DNA from: Candidatus Gastranaerophilales bacterium | GTDB lineage: Bacteria > Cyanobacteriota > Vampirovibrionia > Gastranaerophilales > Gastranaerophilaceae | Direction: 5' to 3' | NCBI GenBank assembly: GCA_944325525.1 | Contig: CALVAK010000010.1 | Location: 21,237 to 85,236 of the forward strand | Length of the DNA: 64,000 nucleotides | Shown here: piece by piece, positions 57,073-64,000 of the stretch | Position numbering within the stretch: position 1 is the stretch's first letter | Layout of the letters: every line of letters begins with the position of its first letter | Translations under genes and position numbers: made by a program | Notes under the pieces: generated by a model | What the model was told of the DNA's origin: nothing | What the model saw: only the letters and a program-made list of their open reading frames with translations | Databases searched by the model: none

Positions 57073-58404
57073 CTAAAGACAGAGTGCGTGTGCAAAAAGT
57101 TCTGCAACTCTGCGATTGTATAGTTTTCCGTCATCTTTTGCAAAAAGATTTTTCCAGTGGCTTTCACTTGAACCATCAGTTGAAAAAGATGGATTTGTCA
57201 TCATTATGTGGTGAGTATTAGTATCATAATTTAAAGGGAAAATATCGTTTGTCTGCATGAAACTGGGTAGTTTATCACTGGCAATGTAGTATCCGAAAAG
57301 TGCTGTGTTTATTCTATTGAGTCTTTGTTCGTAGGATATTCCGCCTTCATAATTATCATTTTCAATTTCGACTCCGGGAGCGTAAATTCTGTTATATTTC
57401 ATCTTTTCAGACAATTCTCTTACTTTATAAAAATCATCTCCTGTAATAAAATCTGTTCCTGCATTAAGTCCCAGTTTTCTATATCTTTCAAAATCATCGC
57501 TACTTTTTTCACCGGCAAAACTAATATTAGTTTTGCCGCTTCTTAGTCTGATTTCATTTAGAATATATTGCATTTGCTCATATCCGGGGAGTTCTCCAAC
57601 TCCTGTATAATTTTCCATATCATAACCGCCTATATGCTTGGCAGAATCTATAAACATTGCTTCAAAACCTAAATTCATTAATTTTACACATTCATTTATA
57701 TATAATTCAACGTGGGAATTGTTATTCCAATTAAATGATTCATCGGCTTTATCTGGATGGGATATTTTAATTTGGTCTGCTGAAATTACTGTTCGGAAAC
57801 CAGTTTTTATGCCTCGGAAATGAGCAAGGTCGTTAAATGCGGATAATTGTTCTTCTTGAGATATTTTATCTGATAAATTGTATGAGATTATATTACTGCT
57901 GTAACCGGCATTAAGTTTAATTCCGTATATTGAATTTTCTTCAAAGGGTCCTTTATTATAACTGTCTCCGTATATGTTAGGGAAAATTTGAGAAAGGATA
58001 ATGCAGTTAGCCCAGCTTTTTGCCGATGGCGGGATTGCAGGCAATAATTTTATACTGCTTATGATGCCGCAGCAACATCTGTCTTTATCCATCTGAGATA
58101 TGGCACGGTTATTTATTTCAATATAATTTGCAAGTCTGCCCCAATTATCTCCATAATCCGGAGTTTTTATATTGTCAGGAAAAATATCATAAAAAATATT
58201 ATTCTCACAAAGAGTAACTATTGATTCAATTGCCTGTTTGATATTTCTTTCAAGGAGTTCATAAGGCAAAATACCGGCAATCCATTTCTTTGTATTCAGA
58301 CAATCACCTATAGAATGAAAAGTTCTTTCTTGTGTCCATCTGTCTTTTTTTAAATTTGTATCTTCATTAAATGCATAAAGTAATTTATTAACTGTATTAT
58401 TCAT
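57073..58404 (-). CDS. GH13-like TIM-barrel protein
   Basis: A 443-residue protein. The middle has the alpha-amylase-type second region LGFEAMFIDSAKHIGGYD (about 245: Asp nucleophile and Lys-His follow) and a third region ISFAGEKSSDDF with the acid/base Glu. A first region is degenerate (FRTVISADQI in place of D-x-x-x-N-H), and there is no clear fourth-region His-Asp. It ends abruptly at RVAELFAHALCL. It is shorter than a usual amylase and lacks a C-terminal beta domain. It is paired in an operon with the ferritin-like gene. Function is uncertain; a glycosidase-derived scaffold is possible. Confidence 0.55.
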   Translation of the reverse strand: MNNTVNKLLYAFNEDTNLKKDRWTQERTFHSIGDCLNTKKWIAGILPYELLERNIKQAIESIVTLCENNIFYDIFPDNIKTPDYGDNWGRLANYIEINNRAISQMDKDRCCCGIISSIKLLPAIPPSAKSWANCIILSQIFPNIYGDSYNKGPFEENSIYGIKLNAGYSSNIISYNLSDKISQEEQLSAFNDLAHFRGIKTGFRTVISADQIKISHPDKADESFNWNNNSHVELYINECVKLMNLGFEAMFIDSAKHIGGYDMENYTGVGELPGYEQMQYILNEIRLRSGKTNISFAGEKSSDDFERYRKLGLNAGTDFITGDDFYKVRELSEKMKYNRIYAPGVEIENDNYEGGISYEQRLNRINTALFGYYIASDKLPSFMQTNDIFPLNYDTNTHHIMMTNPSFSTDGSSESHWKNLFAKDDGKLYNRRVAELFAHALCL

Positions 58405-58519
58405 AATAAACTATTTATTAGACACGAATATAAAAAAAGCATTAACATAAGTGATTATTTATAGTTTATATATTTTAAATATTAAAAATAAATAAAGTAT
58501 TGTAATTTTTTTTTGAGCA

Positions 58520-58525
58520 TATAAT
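58520..58525 (+). promoter_or_regulatory. -10 element of the tRNA promoter
   Basis: TATAAT 15 bases before the tRNA 5' end. A -35 is not clear (TTGTAA at 58500-58505 would leave a 14-base spacer). Confidence 0.35.
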
Positions 58526-58540
58526 AATGTAATAGCTTAA

Positions 58541-58614
58541 GGCTGGGTAGCTCAGTTGGTGAGAGCGTACGGCTCATACCCGTGAGGTCGAGAGTTCGAA
58601 TCTCTCCCCAGCTA
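58541..58614 (+). tRNA. tRNA-Met (CAT), elongator type
   Basis: A 74-base cloverleaf. Acceptor GGCTGGG pairs with CCCAGCT (a terminal G-U pair). D arm GCTC...GAGC. Anticodon stem TACGG/CCGTG with loop CTCATAC, anticodon CAT at 58575-58577. Variable AGGTC; T arm GAGAG TTCGAAT CTCTC. Discriminator A; CCA is not encoded. The anticodon stem lacks the three G-C pairs of initiator tRNA, so I call elongator. An Ile-lysidine tRNA cannot be excluded. A T-run directly follows as terminator. Confidence 0.93.
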
Positions 58615-59009
58615 TTTTTTTTAGGAAATTAATAAAATAATTGTGTCCAATTTGTGTCCGTGTATTTTAACGGGACTATATTTTCTCGTCCGCTTTGAGA
58701 AAAACAGCCAGTTTGAGATTTTTCGCCGAAATGCTTGATTTTATTGGATTTTAAAGTTGGAAAAATTGTGAATAAAAAATTCTCAAACTGCTCACACCCG
58801 GACTTTATCTTCCTATTATTCTCCCTCTTTTAAATCTTTACTATATAAGGTATGACATCCAGTGTGAGAAATAACAGCTAGTTTGAGATTTTTGGAATTT
58901 TTCTCGAAGTCGGAAATTTAATTTTTTAAGTCGGTAGTGAAAAATGATATTATAATAATATTAAAAACTTTAAAGAAAATTAATTATTTCTTAAGATTTT
59001 GCTATATCC
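58615..59009. repeat. Left flank of accessory island: about 40-bp dyad repeats, two copies plus a half copy
   Basis: This 395-base spacer after the tRNA has no coding frame. TTGTGTCC occurs twice (58641-58648, 58652-58659). Two copies of a dyad repeat follow, each holding two TTGAGAAA/GTTTGAGA-type motifs: 58690-58724 and 58859-58897, both ending in the core CAGC(C/T)AGTTTGAGATTTTT. A half copy in reverse lies at about 58774-58797 (TTCTCAAACTGCTCACAC). A matching inverted copy sits on the far side at 63324-63371. This pattern suggests ends of a mobile or rearranging element, with the tRNA as a plausible insertion point. Confidence 0.5.
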
Positions 59010-60032
59010 TTAAATAGCAGTTTTTAGTATATTTAATTTTGCTTTAGTGTCATCCATAATATTTTTCATATAGTTTTCCATGTATTCCCAATTCGGTTCA
59101 CCATTTCCGTTTATAGGAAGTGTAATCTTATCATTATACATATCTTCAAGCTTCCACTTATCTACGAATTTGTATTTTTGACCAATTTTACGAATTAATG
59201 GAATTAAGAACATTGCAATTTCAAAACTTTGTTTGAAATTAGGATAAAAAACATTAACATCATCAGATGCCCAAAAAGGTTTTTCTTGATAAAAAGCTTC
59301 ACCAATAGACCCATTATAACTCACAGTAATTAAGTTTGCTGGATGAATATGTTCTAAATTGGATATGTGATTTGTTATGCCATTATTAACAGATGACGAA
59401 CCAATAAAATTTATATTACCATCTTTCATATTTGCTTTTGTTAAACGAGTTCCTTTAACAATTCTAAATAATCCATTATCACCACCCAAAGAAAACTCTC
59501 GCCATCCCAAAATATCGATTGTTTTTTTACCATTATGAATATTGTTTAATTTTTCAATATTTTTCTCAGATTCTTGCATAATGTTTTTCATGTAAGATTC
59601 TATATATTCATAATCTGGAGTATTGTCTGATTTTGATGGTAAAATAACCGTTAATGCATCTGCTTGTTGTTGTCTAAATTGAGATTTGAAGTTGTATAAA
59701 ATAGAATTTTGCTTATTAATTATACTTGAAATAAAAATTTTTATTACATCATTTAGATCTTTATTTATAAAAAAATAGATATTATCATCACCAGAATATA
59801 TACCTTTATGAAAAAAACAATTTCCAAACATATCAACAGTAACAGGATCTTGGTATTGGCATAATGGATTTCCAATATATGCAGCAACTCCTTGATTTTC
59901 CTTACCTGCGGTCAATAAAGGTATATTTCCTGCCTCTCTTTCTGCTTGTTTTTGTCTGGAACCATGAAAAACGGAAAAACCAATATCTTTTAATTTATAT
60001 TATTTCCATGATTCTGTATTAATTCTCTTCAT
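59010..60032 (-). pseudogene. Restriction specificity (HsdS-like) subunit with in-frame stop at codon 11
   Basis: A complete specificity-subunit frame of 340 codons runs from ATG 60032 to 59010, interrupted only by TAA at 60002-60000 (codon 11). The context reads MKRINTESWK, stop, then YKLKDIGFSVFHGSR, and continues with GNIPLLTAGKENQGV, a typical first target-recognition domain start, and GWREFSLGGDNGLFRI for the second. Glu, Gln or Lys at codon 11 would fit. The ATG lies inside the methylase gene's end (14-base overlap), the usual arrangement. A truncated protein beginning at TTG 59915 is possible but would lose the first strand of the domain. Unless a stop is suppressed or the sequence has an error, the subunit is inactive. 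Confidence 0.7.
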
Positions 60033-61830
60033 CTGTATTACCTTTATTTAATGAAATACAAATTTTATTATCTTTATCATTAACTTTACTAGAATACATG
60101 GCTGAATTTAAAAGTTTTTCGCCAAATTCTTTAACATCAATACCTTGTTCAAACATCAAATAATCCATAGCTGTTTTTCTAAAATCTTCTTCAAAAATTT
60201 CAAAAGGTTTTTCCGGCATTTGATATGATAAATGTTCACCAGGTTTTATCCACTGTGCAGTATTATGCTTTTCATCTCTCAATTTACGAATGCTATCTAT
60301 CCAATAATCTTCAATATCTTGCCATCTATTTTTTACATCATGTCGTCCTTGATTTTTAACAGTTTCAAGTTCGTCATCTTCTATATAACAACCAAAAATT
60401 TCTTCATTATTTTGCGGTTCACCAGCCTTGAAAACAAATATACTTGTAGTGACGCCCACACCAAAAAATAATGGTTCAGGTAATTTTATAATTTTTGTCA
60501 ATCGGTGTTTTTCAAGAATTTTTGTAACTTTTGTTTTCGATACTTTTTCTAATTTTTTATCAGGTAATATAAATGCACAATCAGTACCTTTTTCAACATT
60601 ATCTAAAACATTTTTAACTATATCTATACAACCGTATTTATTTTCATATGGTGGATTCATTAAAACCTTTGTTATAGGTTTTGACTTAATCCAGTCACAG
60701 GCCTCTTTGCTGCGAGTATCAAGATGTTCTAAATTTGTTTTACCATCTTTATGAATAAGCATATTCGCACAGGCAAGAGCATAAATTTCTCTGTCAAATT
60801 CAATACCATATAATTGTTTTGCTTTTATATTTTTAGCCTTTCTTGTATTTATGCCACCTGCTTCTTCAATCATATTGCTCATTGATTTAACAAGAAATGC
60901 CCCACTACCACATGTAAAATCTCCGACATTATCGTATTGTGAAACATTTATTAAACGATACATAAAAGATGTTATATGATCCGGTGTAAATATTTGTCCG
61001 GAATCTGTTTTCTTTTTATAACGGTTAAATTCATTAAAGAAAATACCCATAACATCTTCGCCACGCCATTTATTGCTATTTAAACAATCGGATATTTCGC
61101 TTATCCATTTTATAAAATTATCAATAGCTTCTTGATTTTCCGTGGAATTCATTTTGATTTCATCGTTTACTTGCCATAATAATTCTATTTTTTGATTTTC
61201 TTTTTGACTGTCTTTTAACTCTCTTTTAAGTGTTGATTTTATGCAAGTTTTAAAGGTTTCATAATCCATACCTGCTGTTAAAGGGGCTTGAAACCTTTTC
61301 GCAACCAGTGCACACGCTGTAAATATCATACGATGATACAAATTCTTAATACCAAATTCACTATGTAAACAGTTATTAATACGTGCTGTTAAAGTGTAAA
61401 TACGTTCTTTATCAATACATTCTTCTGTGAACAATTTAAAATAATCTTCTTTATCTAGAAGCTCATTAGGAACGTCAACAGGAATGTTATTTTTAAACCC
61501 TAAAGTTTTATAACCATTGTGAAGTATGCCGATGACATGAGTATACCCGGCATCCATAACAATTTGACAATTCTGTTTTATTTCATTGATCCATTTTTTC
61601 TTACCAATATCCTCGTTACTGTTTTTTGTTTCAAGAATAATAGCAATAGCACCCTTGTCTTTAGGTAAATACCACCCGTCCGGCTTCTTATCCTTACCAT
61701 TTCCCTTTATGCCTAATTGATTAAAAGTTGTTATTTGCCCGACCCCGCATTTTCCATGTTTTAACTTGGTAAAACCTAATATTTTACCTGCGTTTTCTCT
61801 AACCTCATCTTCTGTCAGATATTCACCCAT
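60019..61830 (-). CDS. Restriction-modification protein: nuclease motif plus N6-adenine methyltransferase (BcgI/type I-like)
   Basis: A 603-residue protein. The N-terminal part has a PD-(D/E)XK-like motif, KPDGWYLPKDKG then IAIILETKN (Asp51, Glu67, Lys69). The methyltransferase core shows FTPDHITSF, SAM motif I GDFTCGSGAF (303-312) and catalytic NPPY (392-395), with the following helical region typical of HsdM-like enzymes. A nuclease motif in front of an HsdM-like core, with a separate specificity subunit, resembles BcgI-type type IIB systems; no hsdR is present in the window. Its ATG overlaps the upstream ATPase stop by one base (TAATG). Its partner specificity gene has a premature stop, so cleavage and methylation may be off. 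Confidence 0.82.
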   Translation of the reverse strand: MGEYLTEDEVRENAGKILGFTKLKHGKCGVGQITTFNQLGIKGNGKDKKPDGWYLPKDKGAIAIILETKNSNEDIGKKKWINEIKQNCQIVMDAGYTHVIGILHNGYKTLGFKNNIPVDVPNELLDKEDYFKLFTEECIDKERIYTLTARINNCLHSEFGIKNLYHRMIFTACALVAKRFQAPLTAGMDYETFKTCIKSTLKRELKDSQKENQKIELLWQVNDEIKMNSTENQEAIDNFIKWISEISDCLNSNKWRGEDVMGIFFNEFNRYKKKTDSGQIFTPDHITSFMYRLINVSQYDNVGDFTCGSGAFLVKSMSNMIEEAGGINTRKAKNIKAKQLYGIEFDREIYALACANMLIHKDGKTNLEHLDTRSKEACDWIKSKPITKVLMNPPYENKYGCIDIVKNVLDNVEKGTDCAFILPDKKLEKVSKTKVTKILEKHRLTKIIKLPEPLFFGVGVTTSIFVFKAGEPQNNEEIFGCYIEDDELETVKNQGRHDVKNRWQDIEDYWIDSIRKLRDEKHNTAQWIKPGEHLSYQMPEKPFEIFEEDFRKTAMDYLMFEQGIDVKEFGEKLLNSAMYSSKVNDKDNKICISLNKGNTDEEN

Positions 61831-63140
61831 TACCTACCATCCTTTAATATTTCATCAAACTTACTTGCCATATACAATGGAATATTATAAAGACCATTGT
61901 TTATTTCAAAATCCGCAAGTGAAGTTCTTATACTTATCTCGGGTTCAAATTTTTCTCGATAAACCTTAAGACTTTTGGCTTGTAAGTTTGTATTTGCTTT
62001 CACTTCAACAGGAATTACATAACCATCTGTTTGAATTACAAAATCAATTTCTGCATTACCGGATTTACTTATCCAATATGCAACTTCCATATCTTCAAGA
62101 ACTTTTAGTTGTTGTAAAACATATTGCTCTGCCAATGCACCATTGAATTCTGTAAAAATTTTATCACCATCTATTAAAGTTCTTGCCGGAAGTTTACTCA
62201 ATGCACAAAGTAAACCTACATCCAAAATAAAAAGTTTAAAAGCCTTTGTATCTTCATAAGCCTTAATTGGCAAAGCAGGTTTTGTTATTCGATTAATTTT
62301 ATAAACAAGCCCGCAATTTATAAGCCAGGATAAAGCTTCTTCAAACTCTTCCGCTCTTGCTCCCGATTTCATTTTTTTATATACAAACTTTTTGCTTTCT
62401 TGAGTAAGCTGGCTTGGAATGGATTCCCAAAGCAAATCAATTTTTAATTTACCTGTAGAAGATATGTGTTTTGAAAAATCCCTTGTATATGCTTCTAAAA
62501 TATTTTCCTGAACCTTACGAACTTTTTGAAAATCATTTGTTTCAATAAATGTACTAACTACTTCCGGCATACCGCCTATATAATAATATTTCTTTAACCA
62601 TTCAATATACTTTTCTTTAAAAACTTTTATATTTGGTGATTTGGGATTATTTAGTAATTCTATAAAATTACTCTCTCCTATTGCATCAAGAAATTCCATA
62701 AATGATAAAGGATACAAATCAAGAAAATCTACTTTCCCAACTGGAAAAGAAATATTTTCGTGAAGAGCAACACCTAATAAACTTCCAGCTGCAATTATAT
62801 TATATTCCGGAGCATTCTCATAAAAATATTTAAGGGACGTTAGTGCTTTTGGACATTCTTGAATTTCATCAAGTATTATTAGTGTATTTGTTGCATTAAT
62901 TTTAGAATGAGTTAACTCTAAACCTTCAATAATTCTTTTTGTATTGAAGTCTATTGAAAATAAATCACACATGAGCTTATCTAACTCAAAATTTATATAA
63001 ATAACCTTTTTGTACTCTGTTTTTCCAAATTCTTTCATTAGCCAAGTTTTTCCGACTTGACGTGCACCTCTTATTATCAAAGGTTTGCGATTAGAATCAT
63101 TTTTCCATTCTATAAGTTCGTTTAAAGCATATCGTTTCAT
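61830..63140 (-). CDS. AAA_14/DUF4143-family ATPase
   Basis: A 436-residue P-loop ATPase: Walker A GARQVGKTW (25-33), Walker B LIILDEIQECP (Asp91-Glu92), IIAAGSLLGVALHE (sensor 1), and a C-terminal domain with GNAEIDFVIQTDG and VIPVEVKAN. The last reads as a D...E-x-K nuclease-like motif, typical of DUF4143 proteins. Members occur in mobile and defence contexts and many copies per genome, but function is not established. It is first in an operon with the restriction protein (TAATG coupling), which is unusual. There is no strong Shine-Dalgarno sequence before the ATG. Confidence 0.85.
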   Translation of the reverse strand: MKRYALNELIEWKNDSNRKPLIIRGARQVGKTWLMKEFGKTEYKKVIYINFELDKLMCDLFSIDFNTKRIIEGLELTHSKINATNTLIILDEIQECPKALTSLKYFYENAPEYNIIAAGSLLGVALHENISFPVGKVDFLDLYPLSFMEFLDAIGESNFIELLNNPKSPNIKVFKEKYIEWLKKYYYIGGMPEVVSTFIETNDFQKVRKVQENILEAYTRDFSKHISSTGKLKIDLLWESIPSQLTQESKKFVYKKMKSGARAEEFEEALSWLINCGLVYKINRITKPALPIKAYEDTKAFKLFILDVGLLCALSKLPARTLIDGDKIFTEFNGALAEQYVLQQLKVLEDMEVAYWISKSGNAEIDFVIQTDGYVIPVEVKANTNLQAKSLKVYREKFEPEISIRTSLADFEINNGLYNIPLYMASKFDEILKDGR

Positions 63141-63323
63141 ATTATTTCTCTCAAATTATATCTTAACAAAACTTAATATTGAATAAACCATACATTTATA
63201 CGACATTTTTACAACGGACTTTTTGTATCATTATCACATTTAATCAAATGACTTTTATGACGATTACTACATTATTTCGAACCATATTTTATAAAAAATT
63301 AAGTCAAATAAAATTTTTCCAAA

Positions 63324-63371
63324 ATTCTCAAACTGGCTGTGATAATTTCTCAAACTAGGTGTTATTTTACA
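63324..63371 (-). repeat. Right-flank inverted copy of the dyad repeat
   Basis: Read on the minus strand: CCTAGTTTGAGAAATTATC then ACAGCCAGTTTGAGAATTTT. It aligns with the plus-strand copy at 58859-58897 (CCAGTGTGAGAAATAACAGC then TAGTTTGAGATTTTTGGAA) with a few mismatches and a two-base gap. It is oriented opposite to the left copies, as terminal inverted repeats would be. The rest of the 365-base spacer 63141-63505 has no gene and holds the palindrome at 63446. Confidence 0.5.
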
Positions 63372-63445
63372 TACGGATAATTTAATTTTTTCGAAAAAGT
63401 CCAGTTCCGCAAATTTTCAAAAAATCAAAATTTTTGTAATATTTC

Positions 63446-63481
63446 AAAATAAGGTTGGAAAAATTTTTCCAACCTTATTTT
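63446..63481. terminator. 36-base perfect palindrome, probable bidirectional terminator
   Basis: AAAATAAGGTTGGAAAAA (63446-63463) is exactly complementary to the following 18 bases (63464-63481). It lies 25 bases past the stop of the metallohydrolase gene. The flanking A and T runs fit a terminator in either direction. A related GTTGGAAAAATT sequence occurs at about 58756 on the left flank. Confidence 0.5.
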
Positions 63482-63505
63482 AAATAACTTTATCAATATA
63501 AAAAT

Positions 63506-64000
63506 TTAACTATTTATTGTAAAATCAATTATCTCTCCATCCTCGGGAATTAACAAATTATCAAAATTGTTTTTATTTTTAAATTTTCTTAAATCATTTC
63601 TTGTAACCGAAAGATGGCTGACTGTATCCATGTGGCTAGCAATTACTATTGCATCATGTGCAGCATTTAAAACATTTTTTACATCTTCAACATTCATAAT
63701 TATGCGTTCCCCATTCAATAGAGTTGCAGCACAGGCATTTACAACAATAATATCAGGAGAATACTTTTCTAAGGCTGCCTTAACTTCTTCGCACCAAATA
63801 GTATCGCCTGCTATATACAAGGTCTTTTCATCATTTGATTTAAAAACAACGCCCATCGCATCATAAGGCAATCCAACAGAATTGCATAACGGTTTAATTA
63901 TTTCTCTTTCGCCATGCTGGGTACCTGTTTTGTATAGAGTTATACCATTATATTCCGTTCCTGATTCCTGTATAATTTCAACATTTGTAAACCCTTTTGA
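63506..64000 (-). CDS. Metallo-beta-lactamase-fold hydrolase (5' end outside window)
   Basis: The frame is open from the window edge to the stop at 63506, giving 164 residues of the C-terminal part. Seen: TGTQHGER (a His-containing metal segment), LYIAGDTIWCEEV (metal-bridging Asp), IIVVNACAATL, and IASHMDTVSHLSVTRNDLRKF (C-terminal His). The layout resembles UlaG/L-ascorbate-6-phosphate-lactonase-like members. A shorter frame from TTG 63871 would drop conserved residues and is not the real start. Substrate is not predictable. Confidence 0.8.
   Translation of the reverse strand, partial: SKGFTNVEIIQESGTEYNGITLYKTGTQHGEREIIKPLCNSVGLPYDAMGVVFKSNDEKTLYIAGDTIWCEEVKAALEKYSPDIIVVNACAATLLNGERIIMNVEDVKNVLNAAHDAIVIASHMDTVSHLSVTRNDLRKFKNKNNFDNLLIPEDGEIIDFTINS

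Noticed and set aside
58541..58614. Initiator (fMet) identity for the CAT tRNA
   Set aside because: The anticodon stem lacks the three consecutive G-C pairs and the first acceptor pair is not an initiator-type mismatch.
58615..59009. CRISPR array from the repeated GTTTGAGA cores
   Set aside because: Copies are few, of variable spacing and mixed orientation, with no regular spacers and no cas genes.
59913..59915. TTG start for the specificity subunit, making it a separate, intact shorter gene
   Set aside because: Conserved domain sequence extends upstream of it to the in-frame TAA and to an ATG overlapping the methylase, so the short form lacks part of the first recognition domain.
59010..61830. 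Complete type I restriction system
   Set aside because: There is no hsdR in the window, and the methylase carries its own nuclease-like motif, which fits a BcgI/IIB-like arrangement better.

Overview
The window is an AT-rich stretch of a Gram-negative type bacterial chromosome and probably comes from a gut member of the Gastranaerophilales (Melainabacteria, the non-photosynthetic sister group of Cyanobacteria). This placement is an inference. It rests on lipopolysaccharide genes (heptose kinase, heptosyltransferase, O-antigen-ligase-like protein), plant/cyanobacterial-type glutathione genes, PPi-dependent phosphofructokinase, the MGLAASQ...TARK protein at 16167, and the N-terminal ISFTG leaders at 6212 and 9381, both of which I associate from memory with that lineage. 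The standard genetic code fits every gene.

Layout. 1-5032: a partial coiled-coil/calcium-loop protein, divergent from a helicase-nuclease fusion. 5109-9381: a heptosyltransferase, then a convergent pair made of an ADP-ribosyltransferase-like protein (6212-7960) and an ADP-ribosylglycohydrolase (7957-9381). Both carry an ISFTG leader near residue 55 and their stop codons overlap. 9483-13105: galE, an MscS channel, two exported proteins (one a catalytically dead M48-like protein) and an XRE regulator with a candidate operator. 13106-17994: gltX with a structured upstream region, a GT2 glycosyltransferase, and two proteins with axial-like and translocator-like architecture. 18071-24872: small enzymes (nuclease-like protein, mpg, rsmI), a STAS protein, a GH13-like protein, nagZ. 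24869-29856: sucCD with surface-polysaccharide genes. 31576-46295: housekeeping core (pfp, lysS, hup, mutS2, gshAB, rseP, comF, ybaK, tig-clpP-clpX). 46543-50649: exported proteins, including a hydrolase/cupin/carboxymuconolactone-decarboxylase operon. 50711-58404: a SWIM-SNF2 helicase, a membrane protein, and a ferritin-like/GH13-like gene pair.

58541-64000: an elongator tRNA-Met is followed by an accessory island with a DUF4143-type ATPase, a restriction-modification protein and its specificity subunit in one overlapping operon. The specificity gene has an in-frame TAA at codon 11. Related repeats of about 40 bp lie on both sides of the operon in inverted orientation. The window closes in a partial metallo-beta-lactamase-fold gene.

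The strongest candidate for an undescribed system is the ADP-ribosyltransferase/ADP-ribosylhydrolase pair with its shared leader. It looks like a toxin-antidote or effector-eraser pair, possibly exported. Several genes appear to be transcribed as leaderless mRNAs, with TATAAT six to nine bases before the ATG.
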